From contig JAVBPZ010000008.1 in NCBI GenBank assembly GCA_031549285.1, positions 14,604 to 78,603 of the forward strand: 64,000 nucleotides of DNA. Reading direction: 5' to 3'. Below, piece by piece: positions 1-7,773 of the stretch. Position 1 is the first letter of the stretch, and every line of letters begins with the position of its first letter. The notes beneath the pieces are model-generated. The model made no database searches. It was not told where the DNA came from and saw only the letters and a list, made by a program, of their open reading frames with translations. This DNA is from JAAYCI01 sp031549285 (lineage in GTDB: Bacteria > Bacillota > Clostridia > Oscillospirales > Ruminococcaceae). Made by a program: the position numbers and the translations under genes.

Positions 1-108
1 AAGACGCGCACAGATGAAGATGCTTTTGGCGCCTCGTTTGAGGCGCTGCCGGGTGGCGAAAAGCTGGCTTTTGAAAATTTTAGTCGCTTTACGCCCGCGC
101 GGTATTAG
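1..108 (+). CDS. 3' end of an unidentified protein (5' partial)
   Basis: Frame 1 is open from the first base to a TAG at 106-108 and gives 35 residues ending FSRFTPARY. The start lies outside the window. The fragment is too short for me to recognise a family; it is hydrophilic, with no membrane segment or cysteine. It is read in the same direction as the small membrane protein and ridA that follow about 90 bases later, so it may be the first visible gene of that run. Confidence refers only to its being the tail of a coding region. Confidence 0.45.
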   Translation, partial: KTRTDEDAFGASFEALPGGEKLAFENFSRFTPARY

Positions 109-194
109 ATACCATGTGCAGTGGTCCACTACGGCCCACACCATGCAGCGTAATCTTTTCCCACAAACCACAAAAGACAAGGAGAGTGAAATCC

Positions 195-350
195 ATGTTC
201 AAGACGGTATTTAGCGTGTTTTTTAAGGTATTGTTTGCCCTGGGCGTTGTGTTTGCGGCGCTGGCTGCGTTGCGGTATTTCAGCGATCAAAAAGGCGATT
301 ATATCGAGATTTACAATGACGAGGATGAGTGCATGGAGGACCTGTACTGA
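195..350 (+). CDS. Small single-pass membrane protein (51 aa)
   Basis: The ATG at 195 sits behind a good ribosome site (AAGGAGAG about 9 bases upstream). An upstream in-frame ATG at 114 has none and is not used here. The protein has a short basic start, one hydrophobic helix (about residues 4-25, VFSVFFKVLFALGVVFAALAA) and an acidic tail rich in D and E. Its TGA overlaps the ATG of ridA, so the two genes are translationally coupled. I do not recognise a family; function is unknown. A membrane peptide or an anchor for a partner protein would both fit. Confidence 0.7.
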   Translation: MFKTVFSVFFKVLFALGVVFAALAALRYFSDQKGDYIEIYNDEDECMEDLY

Positions 351-718
351 TGAGAGGGAAAAACAGCGAGATTGTGCGCACCGGGGGAAACGGCCGGCGC
401 AGCAGTTGTGTTGCGTATGGCGGGCTGCTGTATATTAGCGGCATTACCACGGTGGACCTGGCGGCGGATACCGCCGGGCAGGTGCAGAATGTGCTGGAGC
501 AGATAGACAAGCTGCTGGTGTTCCACGGAACCAACAAACACCAGGTGTTAAGCGCTACCATCTACCTGAAAGATATGGCGGACTATGGCGCGTTCAATTC
601 CGCATGGGACGAATGGGTGGACGACGGGCATGAGCCGGCCCGCTCGGTGGCACAGGCGACGCTGCCGGTGGAGGAATACCGGGTGAAGATCGCTATGGTG
701 GCGGCCATCCCCACATAA
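350..718 (+). CDS. RidA family protein (reactive imine/enamine deaminase family)
   Basis: This 122-residue protein has the usual length and layout of the YjgF/YER057c/UK114 (RidA) family: an early YGGLLYISGIT strand, the TAGQVQNVLEQIDKLL helix, LSATIYLKDMADYGAFNSAWDEW, and the ending ARSVAQATLPVEEYRVKIAMVA, in which the family's substrate-site Arg appears as PARS. RidA proteins hydrolyse reactive 2-aminoacrylate and similar enamines released by PLP enzymes. The start is the ATG overlapping the stop of the preceding small gene (ATGA), with GGAGG 8 bases upstream. Some RidA subfamilies have other roles, so the exact substrate is not established. Confidence 0.88.
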   Translation: MRGKNSEIVRTGGNGRRSSCVAYGGLLYISGITTVDLAADTAGQVQNVLEQIDKLLVFHGTNKHQVLSATIYLKDMADYGAFNSAWDEWVDDGHEPARSVAQATLPVEEYRVKIAMVAAIPT

Positions 719-772
719 TGTTGCCAATGGTTTCCTTTGGTTGGTAGGCGGGTTTTAGGTACATTGGCAACA
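719..772. repeat. 11-bp perfect inverted repeat after ridA
   Basis: TGTTGCCAATG at 719-729 is repeated in inverted form at 762-772, starting just after the ridA stop. The 32-base loop and the absence of a T run make it a poor terminator on its own. It could stabilise the 3' end of the ridA transcript. A clear terminator lies about 60 bases further on. Confidence 0.6.
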
Positions 773-821
773 GCCAGGGGACTGTACTGTTTGTGTGTGA
801 AAATGTGCGTATAGGGAATTC

Positions 822-860
822 AAAAAAAGAGGCCCTCCCGGTTATGGGGGGCCTCTTTTG
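822..860. terminator. Bidirectional intrinsic terminator between ridA and the SGNH gene
   Basis: A GC-rich hairpin (GAGGCCC at 829-835 with GGGCCTC at 849-855, extended by TCCC with GGGG) is flanked by an A run on the left and a T run on the right. It would therefore end transcripts from both converging genes. Confidence 0.8.
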
Positions 861-923
861 TTACAGCTGGTGCGCGCGGCGCAGGGAAACGTGCTATTGG
901 TTCACTTGGGTTTTTATGCTGCG

Positions 924-1937
924 TTATGCTTCCGGTGTTGTTGTAGAGCTGGGATCCTGTGCATAATAGCTGCTGCCCTCCAGGTAGGGGTTGCGCGGGC
1001 TGTAGGCGGTGTGGGTGACCAGATATTCCACCCAGGCGCTATAGCCGGCACGGCTCATGTGAATACCATCGGCGGCGGCAAAATCACTGCGCAGGTACGC
1101 GTCGTCCCCGGCCAAAGCCTCGTGCAGATCCACGAAATAGTAGCCTTCCTCAAACGCCAGCTTTGCCAGCTTGTTGTTAAAGCCGACAATGCGCTCGTTG
1201 GTTAGGAAGCCCTTGGCGGCCTCCGGGCGAATGGGGGTGACCGACTGGATGTAAAAGTTAACCCCCGGCAGCAGGTTGGCGCGTATGGCGTCCAGCATTT
1301 CTTTATAGTATGCCAGCAGGATGTCATCGTCTTCCATGCCAACCATGGCGTTGGTGCCCAGCAGGATGTACACGTTGTCCGGCTGGCTGGCAACCAGTGC
1401 CTCCATTGGCACTTCATCGGTTGTGTCCGCGCGGGTGTGAATAGAACCGTCGTAAATACCCCGCGGGCTGATGCTTTTGTACGCACAGTAATGGGCGTTT
1501 GGTATGCCCTGTGGCTGGAATAATTGCAAGCCTTGTGTGATAGAATCACCAACAAATGTCACGTTATCGAAATATGTCATGTCAACCCGGCCGTTTTCCG
1601 GTAGAGCAATCATGCGATAATCCGGTGCGGTGATCTCCATTTCATTGATGGTTTGTTCCACCGGGCCGATGAAATTCCATTCGCTGCCGTCAATATCCGG
1701 CAGATTTGACAGGTTGGTGGGGATGCTTTCCGGTGCCATGGGGGTTACCGGTGCGCCGGTGGTTGCCTGCGGGATAGGGTCATCGGCGGCGCTTTGGATG
1801 AGATGGGTGATGAGCGCCGCCAGCCCCAAGATGACCAGGACGGCGACAAACAGTACCAGAAAACGCTGTACACCGCGCTTAATGCGGCGTTTACGTTTCC
1901 TGGCGGCGTATTCTTTCAGTTCCTTGTCGTCGGCCAA
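924..1937 (-). CDS. Membrane-anchored SGNH/GDSL hydrolase (337 aa)
   Basis: After a very basic cytoplasmic start (residues 1-22) there is one membrane helix (about 24-46), a linker, then an SGNH-hydrolase domain. Its blocks are VTFVGDSITQG (nucleophile Ser), YILLGTNAMV (Asn of block III) and AADGIHMSRAGY (Asp/His pair). The catalytic domain is outside the cell, as in acetylesterases acting on wall polymers or sugars; the substrate cannot be read from sequence. I chose a TTG start at 1937 because GAGGTG lies 7 bases upstream; an in-frame ATG at 1976 has no such site and would put extra residues before the basic stretch. It has its own promoter at 2009-2037. Confidence 0.85.
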   Translation of the reverse strand: MADDKELKEYAARKRKRRIKRGVQRFLVLFVAVLVILGLAALITHLIQSAADDPIPQATTGAPVTPMAPESIPTNLSNLPDIDGSEWNFIGPVEQTINEMEITAPDYRMIALPENGRVDMTYFDNVTFVGDSITQGLQLFQPQGIPNAHYCAYKSISPRGIYDGSIHTRADTTDEVPMEALVASQPDNVYILLGTNAMVGMEDDDILLAYYKEMLDAIRANLLPGVNFYIQSVTPIRPEAAKGFLTNERIVGFNNKLAKLAFEEGYYFVDLHEALAGDDAYLRSDFAAADGIHMSRAGYSAWVEYLVTHTAYSPRNPYLEGSSYYAQDPSSTTTPEA

Positions 1938-2008
1938 AGTCCTCACCTCTTCCCGGTTTCCACATGGTTGCGGCAAACCGGCAACCTACCGTGCCATATC
2001 TTTCCGCT

Positions 2009-2037
2009 ATTATACCGCATTTAAAGTGAAATGGCAA
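2009..2037 (-). promoter_or_regulatory. Sigma-A promoter of the SGNH hydrolase gene
   Basis: On the minus strand TTGCCA (2032-2037), a 17-base spacer and a perfect TATAAT (2009-2014) give a predicted start near 2002, about 65 bases before the TTG codon. Confidence 0.8.
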
Positions 2038-2048
2038 ACAGGAAGCAA

Positions 2049-2074
2049 AAAAAACACAATTAATTGTGTTTTTT
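2049..2074. repeat. 26-bp perfect palindrome upstream of the SGNH promoter
   Basis: Thirteen bases on each side of the axis between 2061 and 2062 are exact complements (core CACAATTAATTGTG flanked by A and T runs). It sits just upstream of the -35 box of the SGNH promoter and downstream of gap. The rest of the 395-base gap between the two genes holds only the promoter and the gap terminator. An operator for a dimeric repressor or activator is the simplest reading; it has no loop, so it is unlike a terminator. Confidence 0.7.
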
Positions 2075-2274
2075 AGGCATTTGTGTATGCTTTCCGGCAA
2101 AAATTGACGCGCAGAACACTATTTAAACACAAAAATTTGGTAATAATAGATGTGTTTAAGCGTTACCTGCTTCGAACATACATATTGGCGCAACATTGAC
2201 GGCAGAAGCCGGCGGGTAGGCAAAGACCTGGGGGACTTACCCGCAAATTGTTTTCAGGCATGGCTGCGGGCAGC

Positions 2275-2314
2275 CAAAAAGAAACAGCCGAAAGACCCGG
2301 TGGGTCTTTCGGCT
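2275..2314 (-). terminator. Intrinsic terminator of gap
   Basis: AGCCGAAAGACCC (2286-2298) pairs with its exact complement at 2302-2314, leaving a 3-base loop. On the minus strand it is followed by TGTTTCTTTTTGG. It lies 19 bases past the gap stop codon. Confidence 0.88.
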
Positions 2315-2332
2315 GAGGGAAAACGGGACGGA

Positions 2333-3340
2333 TTACTTCACGCTGTCCATGTGCTCGATCAGCGAAAGGACCTTGTTGGAATAGCCCCACTCGTTGTCGT
2401 ACCAGGCAACTAGCTTGACGAAGGTATCGGTCAGCGCAATGCCGGCCTTTGCGTCAAAGATAGAGGTGCGGGCGTCGCCGATGAAGTCGCTGGAGACCAC
2501 TTCGTCCTCGGTATAGCCCAGAATGCCCTTCAGTTCGCCCTCGGCGGCTTTTTTCACTACCGCGCAGATCTCGGCATACGTGGCCGGTTTTTTCAGGTTC
2601 ACGGTCAAATCCACCACCGAAACGTCCAGGGTGGGAACACGCATGGACATACCGGTCAGTTTGCCGTTCAGTTCGGGAATAACCTTGCCCACAGCCTTGG
2701 CGGCGCCGGTGGAAGACGGAATGATGTTGGCGGAAGCCGCACGGCCGCCGCGCCAGTCCTTCTTAGACGGGCCGTCCACCGTCAGCTGGGTGGCGGTGGT
2801 GGAGTGAACGGTGGTCATCAGGCCGTCCGCAATGCCGAAGGTATCGTTCAGAACCTTGGCCAGAGGCGCCAGGCAGTTGGTGGTGCAGGACGCGTTTGAA
2901 ACGAAGTTCATGTCCGGGGTATATTTGTCCAGGTTCACGCCGCATACGAACATGGGGGTGTCGTCCTTGGACGGGCCGCTGAACACAACCTTTTTCGCGC
3001 CGGCGTCGATATGGCCCTGGGCTTTGTCCTTGGAGTGGAAAATGCCGGTGGCGTCCACAACATAGTCCGCGCCGCAGGCTTTCCACGGAATGCTGGCCGG
3101 GTCTTTTTCCGCATAAAACTTCACTTCGCGACCATCCACAATGATGGCGGTGTCGGTGTACTTGATGTCCCCCTTGTACTGGCCGTGGATGGAATCGTAC
3201 CGCAGCATATATGCGCAGTAATCCGGCGACATGAACGGATCGTTCACGCCGACAAACTCGATGTTCGGGTTGGACAGGCCGGCACGGAAAACCAGACGGC
3301 CGATACGGCCAAACCCATTAATGCCTACTTTGATGCTCAT
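2333..3340 (-). CDS. gap: Glyceraldehyde-3-phosphate dehydrogenase, type I
   Basis: The 335-residue length is typical. The Rossmann start IKVGINGFGRIGR binds NAD, SNASCTTNC carries the catalytic Cys, the substrate-binding block HSTTATQ follows, and WYDNEWGYSNKVL is the standard C-terminal motif. It catalyses the phosphorylating oxidation of GAP to 1,3-bisphosphoglycerate in glycolysis. The start has AGGAGG 10 bases upstream. It is a single-gene unit with its own promoter and terminator; pgk and tpiA lie some 37 kb away in this window rather than in a gap-pgk-tpi operon. Confidence 0.97.
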   Translation of the reverse strand: MSIKVGINGFGRIGRLVFRAGLSNPNIEFVGVNDPFMSPDYCAYMLRYDSIHGQYKGDIKYTDTAIIVDGREVKFYAEKDPASIPWKACGADYVVDATGIFHSKDKAQGHIDAGAKKVVFSGPSKDDTPMFVCGVNLDKYTPDMNFVSNASCTTNCLAPLAKVLNDTFGIADGLMTTVHSTTATQLTVDGPSKKDWRGGRAASANIIPSSTGAAKAVGKVIPELNGKLTGMSMRVPTLDVSVVDLTVNLKKPATYAEICAVVKKAAEGELKGILGYTEDEVVSSDFIGDARTSIFDAKAGIALTDTFVKLVAWYDNEWGYSNKVLSLIEHMDSVK

Positions 3341-3418
3341 TGAAATCTACCTCCTAATTATTACCAGAGAAGCAGCGAACGAAATAACTATCCGTACCCC
3401 TCCCGCATACTATTTCTT

Positions 3419-3447
3419 ATTCTATACCAAACTTTCGCAAACTACAA
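3419..3447 (-). promoter_or_regulatory. Probable gap promoter
   Basis: On the minus strand TTGTAG (3442-3447), 17 bases, TAGAAT (3419-3424). It would start transcription about 70 bases before the gap ATG. Confidence 0.55.
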
Positions 3448-3535
3448 GGGTGTGTGAAAGATTTATCAGCCAAAGGCGGGAATGCCCGCTCGTCGGAAAA
3501 GCACGTTCTGCGGCGGGAAAACCGGCAATAGTTCA

Positions 3536-3566
3536 TTCGACAAAAAATGACAAAATGTGCTATAAT
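3536..3566 (+). promoter_or_regulatory. Promoter of the kinase-like gene
   Basis: A perfect TATAAT at 3561-3566 lies about 40 bases before the RBS of the gene at 3615. The best -35 candidate is TTCGAC (3536-3541) with a long 19-base spacer, so the -10 box is the stronger part of this call. It is divergent from the gap promoter. Confidence 0.55.
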
Positions 3567-3614
3567 CAAAACACGTAAAACCAGCGGTTAACAAGCAGAA
3601 AGAGAGCCCTTCTT

Positions 3615-4661
3615 ATGACCCACAAGTTTTATGAATCTTTTGCGTCGGTGCCCTATCCATGCTACTGGCTGGGTGGCGACGGTATCTTTTGGAGCAATAC
3701 CGCCGCCAATGATGCCCGTGGTTTGTGGGCGGATACCGATGCTATGCACCGTTTGCTGGACGCTTTTGCCCGGGGTATGCGTACCGGCGAAGCGGCCGGC
3801 GCACAAAGCCTGCCCGTGCTGACCGATGCCCTGCGGCTGCAGGGGCTTACGGTCATTCCGCACCCGGACGGCATTTTTGCAACCGCGTCGGAAGATGGCG
3901 CTTCCCCGGTGTCGGCATTCAGCGGCCAGCTGCGCGAGCCCTTGGCGAATATATTTGCGGTGCTGCCGCTGCTGGCGAAGCGGCTGGACGGTAGCGACCT
4001 GCGCTATGCGGAGGAGATACAGCAGAGCTGCTATTATCTGCTGCGGCTGACAGAAAACCTGGAAACAGCCGGCCGGGTGGAAAAACAGACGTTTGAGATG
4101 CACACGCTGGACATGGCGGCACTGGTGGAGTCTTTGTGCGTATGCGCGGAGTCTGTCTGCAAGGAACGCGGCATCCATATAGAAAAAGAAATTACGGGGC
4201 CGCTGCCGGTAAAAGCGGATGCCAAGGTGCTGAGCAGCGTTTTTTTGAATATTCTGCGCAACAGCCTGCAGTATACCCGTGACGGCAATGTTATTCGCAT
4301 TCGCCTGGCAAAAAAAGGGGACCGCGCGGTGCTGACGATGGAGGACAAGGGCCTGGGTATTCGCGCCGAGAACCTGCCGCATGTGTTTGAGCCGTATTTT
4401 TCGATGGATCCATATGGCGACAGTGCCGAGCGGCCGGGGCTGGGCCTGGGGCTGTCTATTGTGCGGGAGTCGGTGCAGCGGTTCCGTGGCAGTGTGGCTG
4501 CCGAAAGCCGCTTTGGGGAAGGAACCGGTATTCATATTTCGCTGCCGCTGGCGCAGGAGGAGGAGGAACTGCTGGGCAGCGATGCCGCAGATTACCTCTT
4601 GAACCGGTATTCCCCGGTATATGTGCAGCTTTCCGGCTTGTGCCGCTTGCCCGGGTTTTGA
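3615..4661 (+). CDS. Histidine-kinase-like ATPase lacking the phospho-acceptor His
   Basis: This is a soluble 348-residue protein with an N-terminal region resembling a degenerate PAS fold (1-95), a HisKA-like helix pair (about 100-155) and a complete HATPase_c domain (about 190-315). The ATPase has the N box NILRNSLQYT, the G1 box EDKGLGI and the G2 box RPGLGLGLSIV. Where the dimerisation helix normally reads SHELRTPL it reads SGQLREPL at 103-110: Gly replaces the His and Gln the Glu. So it should bind ATP but not autophosphorylate in the ordinary way. No membrane helix and no response regulator next to it. Neighbours (gap, rpsT) give no hint of role. Confidence 0.8.
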   Translation: MTHKFYESFASVPYPCYWLGGDGIFWSNTAANDARGLWADTDAMHRLLDAFARGMRTGEAAGAQSLPVLTDALRLQGLTVIPHPDGIFATASEDGASPVSAFSGQLREPLANIFAVLPLLAKRLDGSDLRYAEEIQQSCYYLLRLTENLETAGRVEKQTFEMHTLDMAALVESLCVCAESVCKERGIHIEKEITGPLPVKADAKVLSSVFLNILRNSLQYTRDGNVIRIRLAKKGDRAVLTMEDKGLGIRAENLPHVFEPYFSMDPYGDSAERPGLGLGLSIVRESVQRFRGSVAAESRFGEGTGIHISLPLAQEEEELLGSDAADYLLNRYSPVYVQLSGLCRLPGF

Positions 4662-4778
4662 CAGGCCGCACCAGAGGGAGCAGGCAAGGCTTATCCACAG
4701 AAACAAAGGGCAAGCCGACAGGATAGCCGACGGTTTATCGTTCGTGCCCCCCGCTGTTGGGCAAATCGGAAAAAGTGC

Positions 4779-4807
4779 TTGCATTCTTTTAGGTTTGATG
4801 GTATGAT
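4779..4807 (+). promoter_or_regulatory. rpsT promoter
   Basis: TTGCAT (4779-4784), 17-base spacer, TATGAT (4802-4807), with the predicted start about 32 bases before the rpsT ATG. Confidence 0.75.
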
Positions 4808-4845
4808 AAAGTGCGTTGTGGACATAAAGATAAGGAGGTGGAACG

Positions 4846-5118
4846 ATGCCTAATATTAAGTCGCAAAAGGACCGTGTGCGCCTTTCCGAAAAGCAGACCG
4901 CGCGCAACAAATCGCAAAAATCTGCACTGCGCACCGCGGTAAAAAAGGCAAACGCCTCCATTGAGGCAAACGCCCAGGATAAAGGCGCCGATGTGAAAGC
5001 GGCAGTGGTCGCGCTGGAAAAAGCCGGTGGCAAGGGCCTGATTCACAAGAATACGGCCAGCCGTAAGGTTTCGCGCATGATGAAAAAAGCTACGGCAGAG
5101 ACCGCGGCAGAAAAGTAA
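4846..5118 (+). CDS. rpsT: 30S ribosomal protein bS20
   Basis: The 90-residue, strongly basic, Ala/Lys-rich protein begins MPNIKSQKDRVRLSEKQ and contains the family's ARNKSQKSALRTAVKKA and LIHKNTASRKVSRM blocks. It binds 16S rRNA early in small-subunit assembly. The ribosome site is a strong AGGAGGTGG just upstream of the ATG. It forms its own unit with a promoter and terminator. Confidence 0.96.
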   Translation: MPNIKSQKDRVRLSEKQTARNKSQKSALRTAVKKANASIEANAQDKGADVKAAVVALEKAGGKGLIHKNTASRKVSRMMKKATAETAAEK

Positions 5119-5157
5119 TGGTTGCCTGAAGTGACGGGCCATGAAATGGAATGAACG

Positions 5158-5187
5158 AAAGCGCCTCCCACTTGGGGAGGTGCTTTT
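5158..5187 (+). terminator. Intrinsic terminator of rpsT
   Basis: The hairpin AAGCGCCTCCC / GGGAGGTGCTT around the loop ACTTG is followed by a T run (5181-5187), 40 bases after the rpsT stop. Confidence 0.85.
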
Positions 5188-5295
5188 TACTGTTCTTATG
5201 TTTGTGTTTCCGTATTGCCCGCGGACGGGTGGCTGCAATACCGTTTGCGCATAAACGGGCAGAAAGGGAAAGCGACATATGCGAAGCAGGAAAAG

Positions 5296-5775
5296 CTAAC
5301 AGGTACCCTTCTGCCGGCAATAGGCCGCCATGCTGTAGCCAGGTTCCCCGGTTACTTCCCGCCCCAGAAAGGCCGGCGGGACAAAAGCGTCGGCGGCCTG
5401 CACGGTGTCGAATTCCACCTCGGCATAAAAGAAACTGCTTTCATTGCCTTCATCCACCAGGCTGCACTCCAGCAGGCTGCCCCCCGGCAGGCGATAGGTG
5501 CGCAGTTCCTTTGTGGCGGCGGGCGCTGCCAGCAGCAGAACCAACGCGTCATACTGTTCCGCGGTCAGCGGCAGTTCAATTTCCGCATGCAGCAGCGCGC
5601 CCTGGCCTTTTATGCACAGGATATATTCGCTGCTGCCGTTTTGCACGGTTTTGCGAATGCGCACGGTGTTTGGCTCAAACGCAAGGTAGCCTTGCTCCAT
5701 GCGGCACGCGCCGTCCACCGGCAGGTCCGGAAATTTGTCTACCAGCCATTTTCGCTCTATCTCCACATAGTTCAT
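5296..5775 (-). CDS. CYTH domain protein (triphosphate tunnel superfamily)
   Basis: This 159-residue protein starts MNYVEIERKWLV, the ExExK signature of the CYTH/triphosphate tunnel metalloenzyme superfamily. Further strands carry charged tunnel residues (VRIRKT, AEIELPL, YAEVEFDT). Members hydrolyse inorganic triphosphate, thiamine triphosphate or nucleotides. Short bacterial forms of about 155-160 residues are often tripolyphosphatases, but the substrate is not decidable here. Its ATG overlaps the bioY stop by 4 bases, so it is coupled to the biotin importer in the birA-bioY run; a functional link with biotin is not obvious. Confidence 0.85.
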   Translation of the reverse strand: MNYVEIERKWLVDKFPDLPVDGACRMEQGYLAFEPNTVRIRKTVQNGSSEYILCIKGQGALLHAEIELPLTAEQYDALVLLLAAPAATKELRTYRLPGGSLLECSLVDEGNESSFFYAEVEFDTVQAADAFVPPAFLGREVTGEPGYSMAAYCRQKGTC

Positions 5776-6314
5776 TCGGCGGCCCTCCCTCTATTCATTC
5801 GCTTTTGCAGCAGCCGCGCCAGCGCCAGCGCCAGCGCCGCTTTGGCGATATCCGGCAGAAAAAATGGCGCGCAGCACAGCAGAATACTGGCCCAAAATGT
5901 GCTGCCGGACCACAGCATAAACCAGCAGGTGCCACAAAGGTAACAAACAATGATACCGCCCAGTGCCGCCAAAATCTGCAGCCAGAACGGAAATTTGAAC
6001 CGCATTGCCAGCGTGGCAGCCAGCGCCAGCGCAAAGTACCCCAGCAGGTAGCCGCCGGTAGGGCCCAGCAGCACCTGTGGCCCCCCGGAAAAGCCGGAGA
6101 ACACCGGAACCCCCACCAGCCCCAGCGCCAGATACACCGCCACACACCCGGCCGCGTACAGTGGCGGCAGCATGGCCCCCGCGAAAAAGACAGCGAATAC
6201 CGCCATGGAAAACGGCACCGGCCCCAGCGGCAGAATGATCTGTGCGCACACCGCCAGCAGTGCCGCCAGCAGCGCAGTGGCCAGCAACAGGCTGGTTTTG
6301 GAACGATATTTCAT
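5772..6314 (-). CDS. bioY: Biotin transporter BioY (ECF S component)
   Basis: This 180-residue, very hydrophobic protein has about six membrane helices and the BioY hallmarks GPVPFSM, LGLVGVPVFSGFSGG, and GPTGGYLLGY. BioY is the substrate-binding subunit of the energy-coupling-factor biotin importer; the shared EcfA/EcfT motor is not in the window. It lies downstream of birA and overlaps the CYTH gene. I saw no biotin biosynthesis gene nearby, which suggests uptake rather than synthesis. The 175 bases between birA and bioY hold no clear second BirA operator. Confidence 0.93.
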   Translation of the reverse strand: MKYRSKTSLLLATALLAALLAVCAQIILPLGPVPFSMAVFAVFFAGAMLPPLYAAGCVAVYLALGLVGVPVFSGFSGGPQVLLGPTGGYLLGYFALALAATLAMRFKFPFWLQILAALGGIIVCYLCGTCWFMLWSGSTFWASILLCCAPFFLPDIAKAALALALARLLQKRMNRGRAAE

Positions 6315-6489
6315 GGACGTTTCCTCCGGGGATGGGATTTTGGTGGATGCGGTGTAATGTCTATGGATGCCGGGCGGGCGCAGAGGTGGAAATCTTTACA
6401 ATACAACCACAAGCAGCAGGAAACACGGGGACACCAGGTAATATGAATATATACAGGCAAAGGCACGCCTGGTGCCAGGTTGCCGCGGG

Positions 6490-7461
6490 TTATTCTGCCG
6501 GCAACATCCGCACGCTGATTTCCCCGGACGAAAGGGTGTGGCGCGCGCCATCCGGCGTTTGCACCACCAGCCGCGCCGCATCGTCTATTTCCACAGCAGT
6601 GGCGGTGTAGGGGGCGGCCGCCAGCACTGTTACCGGCCGGTCCAGCACCAAGCTGCGCCGGCGGTATTCCTCCAAAAAAGTACCGGTGGCAAGGGTTTCA
6701 AACTGTGCCAAAAGCTGGGCATGTATCTCTGCACACAGCTGTGCGCGAGGAACCGGCGCGCCGCCCTGCGGGTATAGGGAGGTCACGATATCCTGTACCG
6801 CTGGTGAAAAGGCCGCCTGTGTTATGGTGTAGTTCAGCCCAATGCCCACCACCATATAGTCCAGGCTGCCGGTTTCCAGCCCGGAGGCTGCCTCGGTTAA
6901 AATGCCACAGCATTTTTTGCCTTGAAAAAACAGGTCGTTTACCCATTTTATGGAAAGCTGGATGCCGCACAGGCTTTCCACCGCCCGGCACACCGCCACC
7001 GCCACCGCGGCTGTAATGCACGCGGTAGCCTGCATTTCGCCGCGCGGGCGCAACACCACGCTCATGTATATTCCGCCGGCGGGGCTTTCGAACCCGCGGC
7101 CCAGGCGCCCGCGCCCGGATGTTTGGCACAGCGCCACCACCAGGCTGCCGTGGGCGGCGTCCTGCATGGCCCACTGCTTTGCCACCAGGTTGGTGGAGGT
7201 GGTTTCCGCCAGCAGCTGCAACGGGGTATCGGCAGGCAAAAAGGTACGCAGGCTTTCCGGGGACAAGAAGTCGCTGTCCGGGCCCAGGCGGTACCCGCTG
7301 CCGGGCATTGCCTCCACCGGAAGGCCGGCGGCGCGCAGGGCCTGCACCGCCTTCCACACCGCCGCGCGGGAAACGTGCAGCTGCGTGGCGGCGTCCTGGC
7401 CGGAGACAAAGCTGCCGCGGGACTGCTCCAGCAAGGACAGCAAACGGCTTTTGGTGGTCAT
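6490..7461 (-). CDS. birA: Biotin-protein ligase and biotin operon repressor, BirA
   Basis: This 323-residue, two-domain protein has a winged helix (residues 1-65, SGQDAATQLHVSRAAVWKAVQALRAAG), so it is the group II, DNA-binding type. The ligase domain has GRGRLGRGFESP (biotinyl-AMP site), GGIYMSVVLRP, SIKWVNDLFFQGKK and VVGIGLNY. It biotinylates carboxylase or decarboxylase biotin domains and represses biotin genes when loaded with biotinyl-AMP. I use the ATG at 7461 (GGAGG upstream) rather than one at 7509. An operator on its own promoter predicts autorepression. Confidence 0.95.
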   Translation of the reverse strand: MTTKSRLLSLLEQSRGSFVSGQDAATQLHVSRAAVWKAVQALRAAGLPVEAMPGSGYRLGPDSDFLSPESLRTFLPADTPLQLLAETTSTNLVAKQWAMQDAAHGSLVVALCQTSGRGRLGRGFESPAGGIYMSVVLRPRGEMQATACITAAVAVAVCRAVESLCGIQLSIKWVNDLFFQGKKCCGILTEAASGLETGSLDYMVVGIGLNYTITQAAFSPAVQDIVTSLYPQGGAPVPRAQLCAEIHAQLLAQFETLATGTFLEEYRRRSLVLDRPVTVLAAAPYTATAVEIDDAARLVVQTPDGARHTLSSGEISVRMLPAE

Positions 7462-7544
7462 GGGCGCCTCCTGTTGGCGGTGGGGTATGGGGCTGGTGTA
7501 AAGGTACACAACGCTATCGATGGTCCAATTTGTAATCTGTGAAA

Positions 7545-7598
7545 AGTATATGCTACAAGGACAGATGCTGTCAACCCAAAAAGAAAAAATGGTTTACA
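7545..7598 (-). promoter_or_regulatory. birA promoter with overlapping BirA operator
   Basis: On the minus strand TTGACA (7569-7574), 18 bases, TATACT (7545-7550) form a strong promoter. An inverted repeat, TGTAAACC-N14-GGTTGACA (7569-7598), with one mismatch between its arms, matches the known Gram-positive BirA site pattern. Its promoter-side arm contains the -35 box. Bound BirA would block polymerase. The rest of the 312-base gap to tatD shows nothing else I can name. Confidence 0.8.
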
Positions 7599-7773
7599 GA
7601 ACAAACGACAAAACACCAATGGCAGGGTGGCCCCGAAAAGATATCCATCCTGTCACCGATTTTTGTTCAAATGGCCATCTAATCATCATTGCAAGTGTTG
7701 CCGGCAATCAGCAGCATCCCAGCGTCTTTCTTACATGCACCCGCAGAAAGTTCCGCCCGCGGTTTTGCCGGTA

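Noticed and set aside
5151..6446. A 431-codon plus-strand frame over the CYTH and bioY genes
   Set aside because: Antisense to two clear families; its composition (Arg, Pro, Gln, Cys) is that of a shadow frame.
6315..6489. A second BirA operator in front of bioY
   Set aside because: No TGTAAACC/GGTTNACA pair was found; only AT-rich sequence and a short CCTGG/CCAGG hairpin.
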